This document shows, piece after piece, positions 46,073 to 58,586 of a DNA stretch of 64,000 nt; the stretch's first letter is position 1, and every line of letters begins with the position of its first letter. Origin of the DNA: Neocallimastix lanati (nom. inval.). Taxonomy: Eukaryota > Neocallimastigomycota > Neocallimastigomycetes > Neocallimastigales > Neocallimastigaceae. A model generated the notes under the pieces. It was not told where the DNA came from and made no database searches. It worked only from the letters and a program-made list of their open reading frames with translations. The translations under genes were made by a program, and so were the position numbers. The stretch is taken from NCBI GenBank assembly GCA_016946835.1, contig JACVTC010000019.1:980001-1044000 (forward strand), given 5' to 3'.

Positions 46073-48441
46073 TCATTTATTAAACATTTCATTAAAAGTT
46101 TCATTAAAATCTATTGTTGTTGCAGTATGCGTCAATCTATCAAAAATTGGTTTAAATTTTATTTGACCAATATCTTTTATTTCTTCAACAGCATTTGTCT
46201 TTGAAATATCTGTTTGTTGAAAATCTTTATTATTATTCAATTTTTTTTTCTTATAAATTATATCTTCATTTGAATTTACTATTTGATTCTGTTGTTCTTT
46301 GTTTCGTTTTAATGTGTTTTCTAATTGTTGTTCTTTATCTTTTGTAGATATATTATTATTAGTGTTAACTATTTGAATTGAATTATTAATTAATTGTGAA
46401 CTATTTCTTAAATTATTTTTATTGTTAATATTGACTGTATTATTATTTAAGTTAAAAGAGGTATTTGCCTCCTTTTCATTTTCATTTTTGTTATTCTTAA
46501 CATTTTTATTATACTTTATGTTATCAGATTTAATTTCCAAATTATCACCATCTAAATCATAAATAATTTGTGAAGAATTTTCTTTATTTTTAATCTCATC
46601 TTTAATAATACATTCACCATTCTCATCAATCTGAACTTTTTCAACGTCCTCAGGAACTTTGTTCAATAATTCATAAAACCATTGATCGAATTTTAGATCA
46701 TTAGTAGTTGTTTTTTTATTGCAAATTGGGCATGCCCATTTTCCATGATGAAAATTAATAGATAAATATGAATCCAATTCGAAAGCTTGAACATGTTGAC
46801 ATTTAATTCCTCTTACAGGATTTACGATACGAATAAGTGATATAGGACATTTTAATGATATAGTTACTGTTGAATCAACAATAATTAAATCATCATCTTC
46901 TGAATTACCAACAGTTTGCTTTTTTACTAATATTATTTATTTATTTATTTTTTTTTTTTTTTATAATTATTATATACAATATTATTCATTATTTACTGAT
47001 TTAATTTTTTTTAATAATTAATATATATATTTATTATTTAAATATACTTACTAACTGCTAAGGTTTCTTCCTTTGTAAATTTATCTTTTATTATTCTTTC
47101 TTTACATACATCTTCATTCTCCATTAAATAAAAAATAATATGAAAATACGCATCCACAATTGTTTCACTAGTACATTTTTCTATAGTATTTGTCTCTATT
47201 TCAATATCATTATCTAGTTTTATATAATTAGTTATATCAAAAGGTATATCACTTCCATTTGATTGTAGTAAGTGACCATCATTTCCATATATTGGTATTT
47301 TTCTTTCAAGTTTTAAAGTTTCACCTTTTAGCATATCATATTTAATAATTTTTTTTAAAAAAATTTTAATTATTTATTTTCCATAATCTTTTTTTTAAAA
47401 TATTTAATTTTTTAAAATTATACCATTTAATTTTATTGATTTAATACAAAATGGCCATGTAATTTTTGTTTCGTTGTCTTTTTCATAACAAGATAAAATA
47501 ACACGATGATCTTCATTCATTACTTCATAAAGCTCTTTAATTACTGTAAATTGGTTTTTATAAATATGGTGCTTATTTTTTAAAGTAATTTCCCACGGTT
47601 TTAACAATGGTAAAACTGGTCTAGGGTATCTTTTTACCTTGGAAGTAGGAACTAAAGGTTCTTTTTCATTGATTTCAGAATTACTATTTGGATTATTAGA
47701 TATATTAGTATTTAAATTATTTGAAATATTATTGTTGTTTTGATGATGAAATACTAATGGTAAATTTTGCTGTAAAAAAACATTTTGATTTTTTTGTTGA
47801 GAATGTATTTGAAGTTTTTCTTGTTGTAAAGCTTCTAATGGATTCGTTCGTTCTTTTTGTATTTTTTGAAGTTGTTGCTCTTGCAATTTCTGTTTCAATT
47901 GTTCATTTTGAGATAACGGATTACTAAATTGTTGCAAACGGAATTGTTGTAATTGAGTTTGTTGTAAATATTTTTGTCTTAATTGCTCCTGTTGTAATTG
48001 TAACTGAAAATTTGGATTATTTAATTGTTGGTTAGTAAATTGGGAAGTCGGTAAGGTTTGTTTTTTGTATAATTGTTGACCATCTTTTTGCTGATTTAAA
48101 AATGCTTCTTTCGATAAAGAATTAAATAAATTTAATTGATTTAAATTCGAAATATAAGCATTATTATCTGGATTTTTATGTAAAAATTGTATGGATGAAG
48201 AATTTGGTAAATATAAATTATAATTATTTTGTTGTGGATATAATTGATAATTATTAAAATTAGATTGTGGTAATACAGTCATTTGCTTCTGTTGAACACC
48301 TTCGGAATTTATCGATAAACCTATATTATTAATTGAGTTTTGAGTTGACATAGAATAAGATAAATTTTGCTAATAAAAATAAAATAAAATAAAAATTAAA
48401 AATTAATATCATTGTTTCTATTTTTATTATTACTATTATAA

Positions 48442-48484
<43 letters not shown>

Positions 48485-48582
48485 TCTACATTTTGAATAT
48501 GATTAAAATTTGGATTAAACTGTTGTTGAGGAAACATTCCTGAATTTTTATTGGGTATAAAAGGATATTGATTATTATTCAT
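46073..48582 (-). CDS. SIZ1: SIZ/PIAS-type SUMO E3 ligase, 721 aa
   Basis: Exons 48582-48490, 48369-47424, 47324-47052 and 46926-46073 join in phase (GTAGAT, GTATAA and GTAAGT donors). The N-terminal 250 residues are Gln/Asn-rich and disordered. A PINIT-like domain follows (about 260-435), with WPFCIKSIKLNGETLKLE and IPIYGNDGHLLQ spanning the exon 2/3 junction. The SP-RING (about 463-510) reads LKCPISLIRIV, then C-x-H, then ACPICNK, the C..C-x-H..C-x2-C pattern that binds the E2 Ubc9. A possible SUMO-interacting motif, DDDLIIVDS, lies just before it. The tail is Asn-rich. No SAP domain is seen at the N-terminus, unlike most SIZ/PIAS proteins. The enzyme moves SUMO from Ubc9 to substrates, usually in the nucleus. 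Confidence 0.85.
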
Positions 48583-49047
48583 TATTATTTCTTTTATCTC
48601 TATATTTTATGATACTATTATGTTAAATAAATAAAAATTAAAGGAAATAAAAAGATATATATGTTTATATAATATTCAAATAATTATTTAAAAAAATATA
48701 TATATATATGTTTAATTGAATTTATATTTTTATTAAATAATTTACTAGAAAAAACAAAAAACAAAAAAAAAACTATATATGATACCTAATTATTTAATAA
48801 GAATTATATATGTGTATATAATTTATATTAATAATTCAAAAAAAAAAAAATAAAATAAAATAAAATAAAATAAAAAACTAAATTATTAAATATTTTATAT
48901 AATATTAAATAAATAAAAAAAAATACAATAAATAAATTTTATAGATAAAGAATATTATATAATATAATATTAATTTGTATACATTATATAATTGAATAAT
49001 TATTTTATTGTATTAAAAAAAAAGATTATAAAGTATTATCACTTATT
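48583..49047. other. Region upstream of SIZ1, to MULE copy 2
   Basis: AT-rich, with TA repeats near 48697-48712 and an (AAAAT)n run near 48850-48880. The second MULE inserted about 470 bp upstream of the SIZ1 start. Confidence 0.45.
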
Positions 49048-49056
49048 TTAAAAAAT
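49048..49056. repeat. 9-bp target site duplication, left (MULE copy 2)
   Basis: TTAAAAAAT, identical to 53833-53841. Confidence 0.82.
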
Positions 49057-49445
49057 GGGGAGTGCATTTCGAAAATTTTTATTACAAAAATTTGTATTTT
49101 GTTGTATGGCTTAAATATTTTTAATTTTAAGCCACTTAATTTTATTAAAAATTTAATGAATAATAATTAATTAATTAAATAAATAAAATTACAATTTTCA
49201 AAAATTTTCAAACACGTAATCTTACGTGGGGCGTATATCTAATTGTATCATAATTTTGTGGCTTTTTTCTACAATTTTTAAAAAGCCATATATTCACAAT
49301 ATGGCGTGAATAATAAATGTGGTGATATTTTATGACGAAAATTTATAAGCCACCAAGAATTTGGCGAAATTTAACTGGACGAAATTCAACTTTTGGCGAA
49401 ATACAACACTTCAATAAATAATAATTAGGTTAGGTATTTCTATTT

Positions 49446-49690
49446 AACATTGAAAAATAAAATAAAAATAAATAAACATTTTATTTTTTAATGCTTAAAA
49501 AATAAAATAAAAATAAGAAATAAGAAAATTTTTTTTTAAACATTGAAAAATAAAATAAAAATAAATAAACATTTTATTTTTTAAGCATCAAAAAATAAAA
49601 AAAAAAAAAAAATAAGAAATAAGAAAACTTCTTTTTTAAACATTAAAAAATAAAATAAAAATAAATAAAAATTTATTTTTTAAGCATTAA
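49446..49690. repeat. Subterminal minisatellite of MULE copy 2
   Basis: Two to three units of the same roughly 115-bp repeat seen at 11517-12060. Confidence 0.75.
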
Positions 49691-49924
49691 AAAATAAAAA
49701 AAATAAAATAAAACAAAAAAATAAAAAATAAAAATAAAAATAAATAAATAAAATAGTAAATAAAGAAATAATAAATAATTAATAATTAAATAATTATTTA
49801 AATAATTGTATAATTAATTAAAAAAAGGTTTGTTATTTTAAATATTAAAAAAAAAAAAAAAAAAGTTTCGAAGCATTTAAAAGTATATTTATTAAAATAT
49901 TTTATTGAAAAATTTTAATTATTA

Positions 49925-51365
49925 ATGGAAGACAATATAGAAATTGAAATAAGTGAAACAAATCGAGGAAATGAACAAATTATTATTAATAAAAAACACA
50001 AATTTAATTTTTCATTTCAAAGGAAAGATAAATCAAAAATTTATAGATGCACTGAATATAAGACTTTAAATAAATGTAAATCTTTAATTATTTTAAATGA
50101 TAAAAAGGAGGTTTTAAAATATGAAAGTTTACATAACCATCTCGAAAAAGAAATTGATGTGTCTATATCAGTAGCAAAGCATAAAATTAAGGAAGAAATT
50201 AAGAAAAATTCAATTCCTATGGATATAAAACCTAAACATATATTTAATGCCGTTTCTCAAGAAATGGGACTTATATGTCCCGAATATAGTACAATTAGAT
50301 CCCAAATAATAAGAAATATAAATAAACAATTTCCTCCAAACATAAAAGGTTTTGATGATATTCCCATTGAATCAGAATATTATAAAACTAAAAGAAATGA
50401 AAATTTTATGATATTTAAAAATACTGATCTAATAATCTTTCAATCACCATTCCAAGCATATTTATTTTCGAATTATCATAAAAATATATTTGCGGACGGT
50501 ACATTTTATGCAGCACCGAAATTTAGTTATCAGTTATTTATAACAAGAACTTATGTTGGGGAATTTAATATGCTTTACACTACTTCCATTTCTATATTAA
50601 AAAATAAAAAACAATCTACATATGAAACATTATTTAAAGAAATAAAAAAAAATGCAAATAAATTTAGGAGTAATACATTAATTACTACAATTAATTTTCA
50701 TTGTGATTTTGAACAAGGTATATCTAATGCCGCAAAAAAAGTTTTTCACAATATAAATATTAAATATTGTGTTTGGCATTACAAAAGATCATTAGAAAAA
50801 CAAAAAAATATATTATGTTATCATGAAGTGAAGAATAATAATAATGATGTATATATTTATTATAAAGCTATTTCGAACTTACCGTTTATAAACCCTAACT
50901 ATATATTTGATATTTATATTATAATAAAAAGAATTTATCAAAAAAAAAAGTATAATAATTTTCTGCAATTTTTAGAATATTTTAATAAAAATTATTTACT
51001 TAAGTATAATGTTAATAATTGGAATTATTATGAAAATATAGAGCATTTAACAAACAATGCATCAGAATCTTATAATAGCTACTTAAATAATATATTTCCA
51101 AATAAACCTTTATTTTATAAATTAATATATATATTAAAAGAAGAAGAAAACTTATCTTACAATGATTATCAAAGGAGAACTAAAGGAAATTGGAAAAAAA
51201 AAGCAAAAAATATTTAGTGCAACTGATGAAATTAAAATTTTAATTGAAAATTACAAAAGTAAGGAAATAAATTTATTTTATAATGGATGCAACAGAAATG
51301 AATTAATTAAATTATGGAAAGAATGTTTAATTGATTTAAACGATATAAATATTAATTTAAAATAA
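49925..51365 (+). CDS. MULE transposase, copy 2, one frameshift near the end
   Basis: The first frame gives 430 aa. Residues 40-72 form a FLYWCH-type zinc finger (C42, C51, H70, H72). The MULE core follows: D191 in FADGTFY, D261 in CDFEQG, C-x2-H at 282-285 (CVWH) and E381 in NNASESYN. This is the expected DDE spacing for Mutator-like transposases, which cut at the terminal repeats and leave 9-11 bp duplications. After about residue 426 an extra A in a 9-A run (51193-51201) shifts the frame and ends the protein early. The +1 frame continues 51162-51365 and matches the intact C-terminus of copy 1, where the run has 8 A. The loss is only about 50 C-terminal residues; polymerase slippage on the A run could restore some product. 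The element may thus be the most recent source copy. Confidence 0.87.
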
Positions 51366-51591
51366 ATAATCTTAATTTAAAAAAATGCTAGAAAAATAAA
51401 AATTTATTTATTTTAAATTTATATTTATAATCGTTTAAATAATAATTAAATAATCTTAATTTAAAAAAATGCTAGAAAAATACAAATTTATTTACCTATT
51501 GTGTTTATTTAATAATCTTAATAGAAATTATCTTTTAGTTATTTTTATTAAGTAATTTATAACTAAAACCGATTTATTTGATACTAGTTAA

Positions 51592-51970
51592 AATTTTATT
51601 AATATCAATATCAATATTATATAATTATAAATTTTATTAATATCAATATCAATATTATATAATTATAAATTTTATTAATATCAATATCAATATTATATAA
51701 TTATAAATTTTATTAATATCAATATCAATATTATATAATTATAAATTTTATTAATATCAATATCAATATTATATAATTATAAATTTTATTAATATCAATA
51801 TCAATATTATATAATTATAAATTTTATTAATATTATATAATTATAAATTTTATTAATATCAATATCAATATTATATAATTATAAATTTTATTAATATCAA
51901 TATCAATATTATATAATTATAAATCTTATTAATATCAATATCAATATTATATTATTATAAATTTTATTAA
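51592..51970. repeat. 38-bp minisatellite, MULE copy 2
   Basis: About ten near-perfect 38-bp units containing TATCAATATCAATATTATAT, one of them shortened by deletion of the TATCAATATCAA part. Copy 1 has about four. Confidence 0.87.
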
Positions 51971-52389
51971 TATCAATATACTTTTCAAAATTAATTATGG
52001 TATTAAAAATATTAAATTCAATAAAAGATTTTTATTATTTTATTAAAATTATAATTGTTATTATTATATTTTAATAATAATTGATTCATATTGATCAAAC
52101 ATTATAAATATTACTATGCAAATAATTAATTATTTTAATAGGATCAATTATTCAACTCTTATTGTTTTAATTTTTAATTCTTATATCATTTAAATTAATA
52201 TATATATATATATCGTTTATGAAAATATGAATTATAAATAATTAAAGTTATTTACTTTTCATTTAAATTTTTTTATTTACTATAATAAAATATAATAATT
52301 AAAAGACAAACGTTATTATAACTAATTTTTTTTTTTTTAGAAAAATAAATGAAAAAAATTAAAATATATAAGATTCCTATATATATAAA

Positions 52390-53495
52390 ATAATTATTAT
52401 ATTTTATTTTATTATATATTTATTTTATTTTATTTTATTTTATTTTATTCAATCTGTACTTATATTTATGTTTCTACTATTCATTTTATTTTATTTTATT
52501 TTATTTTATTTTATTTTATTTTATTTTATTTTATTTTATTTTATTCAATCTGTACTTATATTTATGTTTCTACTATTCATTTTATTTTATTTTATTTTAT
52601 TTTATTTTATTTATTTTATTTTATTTTATTTTATTTTATTTTATTTTATTTATTTATTTTATTTTATTTTATTTTATTTTATTTTATTTTATTTTATTTT
52701 ATTTTATTTTATTTTATTTTATTTTATTTTATTTTATTTTATTTATTTATTTTATTTTATTTTATTTTATTTTATTTTATTTTATTTTATTTTATTTTAT
52801 TTATTTTATTTTATTTTATTTTATTTTATTTTATTTTATTTTATTTTATTTTATTTTATTTTATTTTATTTTATTTTATTTTATTTTATTTTATTTTATT
52901 TTATTTTATTTTATTTTATTTTATTTTATTTTATTTTATTTTATTTTATTTTATTTTATTTTATTTTATTTTATTTTATTTTATTTTATTTTATTTTATT
53001 TTATTTTATTTTATTTTATTTTATTTTATTCAATCTGTACTTTATTTTTAATATTCTACTATTTATTTTATTTTATTTTATTTTATTTTATTTTATTTTA
53101 TTCAATCTGTACTTTATTTTTAATATTCTACTATTTATTTTATTTTATTTTATTTTATTTTATTTTATTTTATTTTATTTTATTTTATTTTATTCAATCT
53201 GTACTTTATTTTTAATATTCTACTATTTATTTTATTTTATTTTATTTTATTTTATTTTATTTTATTCAATCTGTACTTTATTTTTAATATTCTACTATTT
53301 ATTTTATTTTATTTTATTTTATTTTATTTTATTCAATCTGTACTTTATTTTTAATATTCTACTATTTATTTTATTTTATTTTATTTTATTTTATTTTATT
53401 TTATTTTATTTTATTTTATTTTATTCAATCTGTACTTTCTTATTTAATATTCTACTTTTTATTTTATTTTATTATATTTTATTTTATTCAATCTG
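52390..53495. repeat. TTTTA arrays with two spacer types, MULE copy 2
   Basis: As in copy 1, but with two spacer variants. The first two spacers carry CTTATATTTATGTTTCTACT; later ones carry CTTTATTTTTAATATTCTAC. The second type is the one found in inverted orientation at 24135-24540. Confidence 0.87.
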
Positions 53496-53832
53496 CATTT
53501 TCTGTTGATAATATAAACAAGGTATTAATGTATTAATAATAATTAATAATATTTAAAATAAAATAAAAAAAATATAATTATTATTTTATATACGTAGTAA
53601 TTATATATATATATATATATATATTTTTATTTAATTTTCTAAAAAAAATTTTTTTAGTCATAATAAACGTTTGTCTTAATTATTTTTATTATTATTTAAA
53701 AATTTATTTATTCATTTATAATTTATTCATTCATTTATTTATTTATCACATTATAATACGCCATGTTTTCCGAAATACAATACAACAAAATACAAATTTA
53801 TGTAATAAAAATTTTCGAAATGACACACCCCC

Positions 53833-53841
53833 TTAAAAAAT
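53833..53841. repeat. 9-bp target site duplication, right (MULE copy 2)
   Basis: TTAAAAAAT, identical to 49048-49056. Confidence 0.82.
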
Positions 53842-53857
53842 ATCAACTCAAAAAAAA

Positions 53858-54132
53858 TGTGGCTTTTTGATGAAACTAATTTTGCACGAAAAAAAAATTT
53901 TGTATAAACAAATATAGTTACAATATGTGAATTTATATATTAAAACAATTCTAGATTAATAATAATATAAATTTAATATATATTTAATATAATGTAATTA
54001 ATTAATAATATTCTAGAACAAGCCACATTATAGTATAAATACATATAAATTTTACTACGTTAAATCTTTGTAATTACCTATTTATATTTTATATAAATAA
54101 AACTTATTAATAAAAATCTTTAATAAATAACA
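53858..54132 (+). repeat. Possible Copia 5' LTR
   Basis: It begins TGTGGC and ends ATAACA, with TATAAATACATATAAAT near 54034 as a promoter-like box and the gag ATG 21 nt beyond its end. No partner LTR is in view, so the ends are a guess from TG..CA and position. Confidence 0.35.
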
Positions 54133-54153
54133 GATTAAGAGTCTCATTTCAAA

Positions 54154-55239
54154 ATGGCTACTAACTTCTCCATCGATAAGCTCACCGGAAGTGAAAATTA
54201 TCCAATTTGGTATGCTGCCATTTATGACCACTTTAAAGCAAAAAAATTAACGAAATATGTAACTTCCAATTACTTAGCCACGTTGAAGATTTCGGAATCA
54301 TCAACTGCCAATGAAAGGAAGTTTTATGACGACTGTATTGCTGAAGATGCTCAAGTATGTTCAGATATTACGGCAAATGTGGTTGACCGAATAAAATTCT
54401 TCATTAAAGACTCTCCAAATGCGTACGCTAAAATGCAGAAACTAAAAACACTATATTATATAGACAATTCGGCCCTTTGTGGTATGTGGATCAAACAACT
54501 ATATACGATCCGCGCAAATTCCTTCCATGAAGCTATGGAAGTAATCAATGAAATCTGTGAACTATTTAGGCTTCTCAAAACATCTTCTATGGACCTTCCA
54601 AAAATGGAAAAAATATCAATTATGTATGATGCACTTCCTAAGGAGCTACAAGACAAGGTCACATTCAGTTCTTCTATGGAAGTAGGAACTTTTTACACCG
54701 AAATCAAGGACAAATACACTATGTTATCCTACCGCCGAGAAAGAAAAAGTAATTATATTTCAAGAATCAACATTCAAAAATCAAAGGATAACTTAGGACA
54801 AACATCGAACAATGTATACGAAGACAAAATGGACATTGATAATATTGAAAGCCACAGTATTAACTACATTTCTAATGTACGAAATTATGATAAACAAACA
54901 AAATTTTGTTTAATTTGTGGTAACCAAGGTCATTTTGCAAAAGACTGCTATTTTAATCCATGTGGAACAAACAAAAATAACTCAAGAGTTAAAATTATTA
55001 ACAATAAAAACAACAATTACAATAAAGGAAGCTGCAATAACAATAACAACAAAAGAAGAAATAAAAATAACAACCGTAAAAGAAGAAATAATAATACTAT
55101 AAATAATATTGAATGTTTAGATGAAAGGGAATTTACTCCATGCTATGAAGAAATCAATATAATGCATGGTAAATTCATTGATAGTATTGAATATAATAAT
55201 ATAATGATACTAAATATAATGAACAAACAAATCACATGA
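54154..55239 (+). CDS. Copia-type Gag, 361 aa
   Basis: The N-terminus (FSIDKLTGSENYPIWYAAIY) is the usual start of Copia Gag/UBN2 proteins, which pack the element RNA. A helical domain fills residues 10-200, with a CCHC zinc knuckle at about 249-262 (CLICGNQGHFAKDC) and a very basic Asn/Lys/Arg tail. The GC content and codon use are less extreme than in host genes. Stop at 55237-55239. The pol part follows in another frame and is truncated, so the element is dead. Confidence 0.85.
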   Translation: MATNFSIDKLTGSENYPIWYAAIYDHFKAKKLTKYVTSNYLATLKISESSTANERKFYDDCIAEDAQVCSDITANVVDRIKFFIKDSPNAYAKMQKLKTLYYIDNSALCGMWIKQLYTIRANSFHEAMEVINEICELFRLLKTSSMDLPKMEKISIMYDALPKELQDKVTFSSSMEVGTFYTEIKDKYTMLSYRRERKSNYISRINIQKSKDNLGQTSNNVYEDKMDIDNIESHSINYISNVRNYDKQTKFCLICGNQGHFAKDCYFNPCGTNKNNSRVKIINNKNNNYNKGSCNNNNNKRRNKNNNRKRRNNNTINNIECLDEREFTPCYEEINIMHGKFIDSIEYNNIMILNIMNKQIT

Positions 55240-55264
55240 TCTTAAATAATTCTTTATTATATGA

Positions 55265-55478
55265 AAACCACGTGATAATAAACCAGAAGATTTAAACGAA
55301 AATACTGTTTCTCTAACTCAAAATACAAAAGTTTCATCAGAAAATTACATTTTCAATTCACGTGACAATATTGGTCACGATACTACTAGAAACATACTTT
55401 GGACTTACGATACAGGATCCAGTGAACATATTACGAATGATATTTCAATTCTGGAAATTTCAAATTTCGACATTTAAA
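55265..55478 (+). pseudogene. Truncated Copia pol start (protease)
   Basis: A frame one base ahead of gag reads W-T-Y-D-T-G-S-S-E-H-I-T-N-D, the Copia protease active site (usual form WxxDSGAxxHMT). It breaks into non-coding sequence after about residue 65 (TAA at 55475-55477). No integrase, RT or RNase H follows. Confidence 0.72.
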
Positions 55479-55921
55479 ATTTCACATTACGAAATTTCAA
55501 AATTTAATAAAAATTAAATATTCAACTATTTAATAGTAATTTTATATTTTTATATATTTATTATTTACTATATTTTTAAAATTTTCAATAATTTCAAAGT
55601 TAATGGTAAAAATTGAAATGTTAATTTCAATTAAATTTCAAAATTTCAATTTCAAAATTTTACAAGGAAATATATAATAATGTTGGTACCATCATATTTA
55701 AAAACATTGAATTTTATAATAAAATTTTAATTTTAACAAATTTTGACAAATTTCAAATTTCATGAAATTGTCACTTAAAAGGTCTTCTCCTAAAGATTCA
55801 AGTGACCTTTTAATTCCTAATTAACTTTAAAAAAATTAAAAATTTTTTTTTAATATCTTAAAAATTTTTTTTTAACAATGTTACACAAATCGTCTGGAAT
55901 CCGATTTTTGTGGAAGGGCAT
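55479..55921 (+). other. Ty3 3' tail with polypurine tract, and AT-rich DNA
   Basis: The first 300 bp are AAATTTCA-rich repeats. An inverted repeat at about 55774-55823 (TTAAAAGGTC..GACCTTTTAA) forms a hairpin. CGTCTGGAATCCGA (from about 55891) followed by GTGGAAGGGCA matches the tail of the chromovirus at 18688-18716 (CGTCTGGTATCCGA..GGAGGCGGACCA). It sits directly before an LTR start, so it looks like the 3' end of a deleted Ty3 element. Confidence 0.5.
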
Positions 55922-57768
55922 TGTTAAGATAATAACTGAATTTCCATTTAATTCAATTTCAATTTCAATTTCAATAATTCAGTTATTTAAATTTCAATAT
56001 TAATGAATAATAATATATAATAATTATTATTAAATTAACTTTATTAAAATATTTAGGAATTAGTCTAGGCCAACTAATTACTAAATATTATTAACATATT
56101 GAAATTAATATATATTAAATAATGTATACACGTGATTGTCATATTAAATTAATTTCTACATATTATATTTTAATTATAAAATATAATATTTAGCTATATT
56201 AGATTCTTATGTTTTATTTATATTAAATATTTATATTATTATCTTAGTTTATATTATCAATATCAAACTTATATTAATATTCATATCAATAATTAATATT
56301 TTAATATTTAATTATTTTATATAAATACATGCTTAAATCTTTTGATTAATCCTTTGTAGGATTATTGTAATTTAAATTATAGTAATAATTATATAAAATA
56401 ATAATGTAATAAAATATTATTAAGATTAAATAAAAATTATATTTTAAATAAAAATTTATTTATAAAATTTACTAATAACAATATGTTTTAAATAAGAGTA
56501 AAATTAAATTATTAATTAATTACTATAATTTGGCATCTTGACCTAATCGTTAAGACCAAATTATCTAAAAACTTTGACAAATTAATAATTTATAATAATA
56601 ATTTACTAAACTATAAAATTATAAATAATTATTATAAAAAGTTAGTATTTTCAAATAAAATTTTAAGATTAATAAAAGAACAATGTAAATTTAAATAATT
56701 AATATAGAAATTAAATTTAAATAATTTTATTATGTAAAATATATTTTATTACATAAATATTTGTTATTATTTGATATAATTAGTAAATAGTTATTTTATT
56801 TTAAAGACTTAAAACTAATTCTTTTTTTTAAAATAGAAAATAAGACTTTAAATAGAATTAAAATAGTAATACTTTTTCTTTTTTTAATATTTCTAAAAGA
56901 TATAAACAGTAATTAAATTAGATAGTTAATTATATAGTTTAATCTTAACGAAAATTATAAAAACATGTAATAATTCTTATTTAAAAGAACAACATTTTTG
57001 TTAACATTTTTGTTTATCAAAACTTGTTCAATAAATACTTATTTTATCTTATTTAAATTTAAAAGTATTTATTTAATATTATAAATTTAAAATTTAATAA
57101 AAATTAATATTTAAAAATTAAATAAAATTTATGTATTAAAATAACTTCATTGTTTCTAATAAATCAATTTTAAAAAGTTTTATAATAAAATATATTTTAA
57201 TTATCTTAAAATTTATAACTTTGATAAAGAGTTATTAATAAACTAAAGTAAGTTATTAATAATTTCTTATCACTTTAGGATTCTGATAAGAATGTACTAA
57301 ATAATGCATTCTTAATTAAATCTACGATTTATTTCTAATACATTATGTGTACATTATTATTTTTGTACTTTAATAAATTTTTAAATCCAAAGGTCAAAAA
57401 TTAAATCAAAAATTATATTAAACTTTATATTTTTATATTAAATCTTATATTAATAGTAATATTTTTATATATTTAAAACTTATATTAGCAATATTAATAA
57501 TAAGTCTTATTTTTTTTTTTTATATTAATAATGAAAATTTGTATTAATAATATTTTTATATATTGATAATTAAAAATATATATATTATATTTTAACTTTT
57601 ATTATAAAATTTTATATCGAAATGTTTTATTTTATATTGAAAAATATTTTATTTTATTAAAAACCTTTATATTAGAATAGTATTTTTATTTTTATTTGAA
57701 TATTTTAACAGATTGTAATAAAAATTATAGCCAATTAAATAAATTCTTATTAGTAATATTTTAGATAG

Positions 57769-57817
<49 letters not shown>

Positions 57818-58129
57818 TTTTATTAATATTATAAATGTATTTTATTTATATTGTTATAATTAAATTTTATATAATTGATTATAAAATTCAATTTAAATTT
57901 AATAGTTTTTATAAAAAAAAAAAAAAAAAAAAAATAAATAAAATGTAATTTAGTGGCAAGAACAACTTTTATGCCTTGAAAAAAAGTATAAATAGTTGTA
58001 AATTTTGCTACCAATTTTTAAAAAATCATCAAATAAAATAAAATAAATTTATAAATAAAAATAATAAATAAATAAATAAAATTTGTGTTTCTTTACTTTA
58101 TTTTTATTTAATTCTCTAAAACCTTAACA
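55922..58129 (+). repeat. Putative 2.2-kb LTR of the second Ty3 element
   Basis: It starts TGTTAAG and ends CTTAACA, 7-bp inverted ends. A polypurine tract precedes it and a primer-site-like TGG follows, so it has the position of both a 3' LTR (for a lost element) and a 5' LTR (for the element at right). TATAAATAG is at 57987-57995, the same box as in family A LTRs. It contains a 38-nt poly-A run (about 57776-57813). The second LTR of the right-hand element lies outside the window, so length cannot be verified. Confidence 0.5.
57987..57995 (+). promoter_or_regulatory. TATA box of the putative LTR
   Basis: TATAAATAG, about 140 nt before the LTR end, identical to the box in LTR family A. Confidence 0.5.
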
Positions 58130-58135
58130 TTTATA

Positions 58136-58153
58136 TGGTGGAGATATCGGGGA
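58136..58153 (+). promoter_or_regulatory. Primer binding site, tRNA type
   Basis: TGGTGGAGATATCGGGGA starts with TGG, the complement of a tRNA CCA end, 6 nt after the LTR. I cannot name the tRNA. This differs from the self-priming site of the first element. Confidence 0.45.
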
Positions 58154-58355
58154 ATTAAATAGAAATAATAGTAAATAACATAGATTTTTTTTAATTTTTT
58201 TTTTTATTTTATATTGATAAACAAGTAAGTCGTTAATCCTTTGATTAACCTATGGCGCTTGTTTGATATATATATATATAAAAAAAAAAAAAATTTTTTT
58301 TAAATAAGTAAAATTAAGATTCTAAAAAAACCAAATCTTGTAAAATTATAACAAG

Positions 58356-58586
58356 GAGCGGATAGAGCTCATACACAGTGTATTTCCAGAAAACAACAAA
58401 ATATCTATTATTCATAGTAGGTTATTGGATAATAGTTGTTTTGGGAATTAATTGGAAAGTAGACGAAGGTATTTGGTTACCGACCCGGTAATAATAGTTC
58501 AGCCTTCAACGTTTCAACACACGAAGGTGCGGGTACTTTTCAAGCACTGGCGAATAAGGAGCTTACGTCACCGAAGGCGTAAGATT
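58356..58586 (+). ncRNA. Conserved structured leader RNA motif, second Ty3 copy
   Basis: The 5' box at 58356-58381 (GAGCGGATAGAGCTCATA, then CACAGTG) and the 3' box at 58547-58586 (identical to 15186-15225) are kept. CAGTG (58376-58380) pairs with CACTG (58545-58549). Between them are longer hairpins than in the first element: AAAACAAC/GTTGTTTT enclosing CTATTAT/ATAATAG, and a CGAAGG..CCTTCG-like arm. The 3' hairpin is CTTACG/CGTAAG (58562-58567/58578-58583). Confidence 0.6.

Larger units (their letters stand above)
49057..53832 (+). mobile_element. MULE transposon copy 2, uninterrupted, 4.8 kb
   Basis: The left end GGGGAGTGCATTTCGAAAA and the right end (GGGGGTGTGTCATTTCG on the other strand) are inverted repeats like those of copy 1. 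The 9-bp target duplication TTAAAAAAT is at 49048-49056 and 53833-53841. It contains the subterminal minisatellite, the transposase gene with its DDE triad, the 38-bp minisatellite and TTTTA arrays. Outside the minisatellites it is nearly identical to copy 1. Confidence 0.9.
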
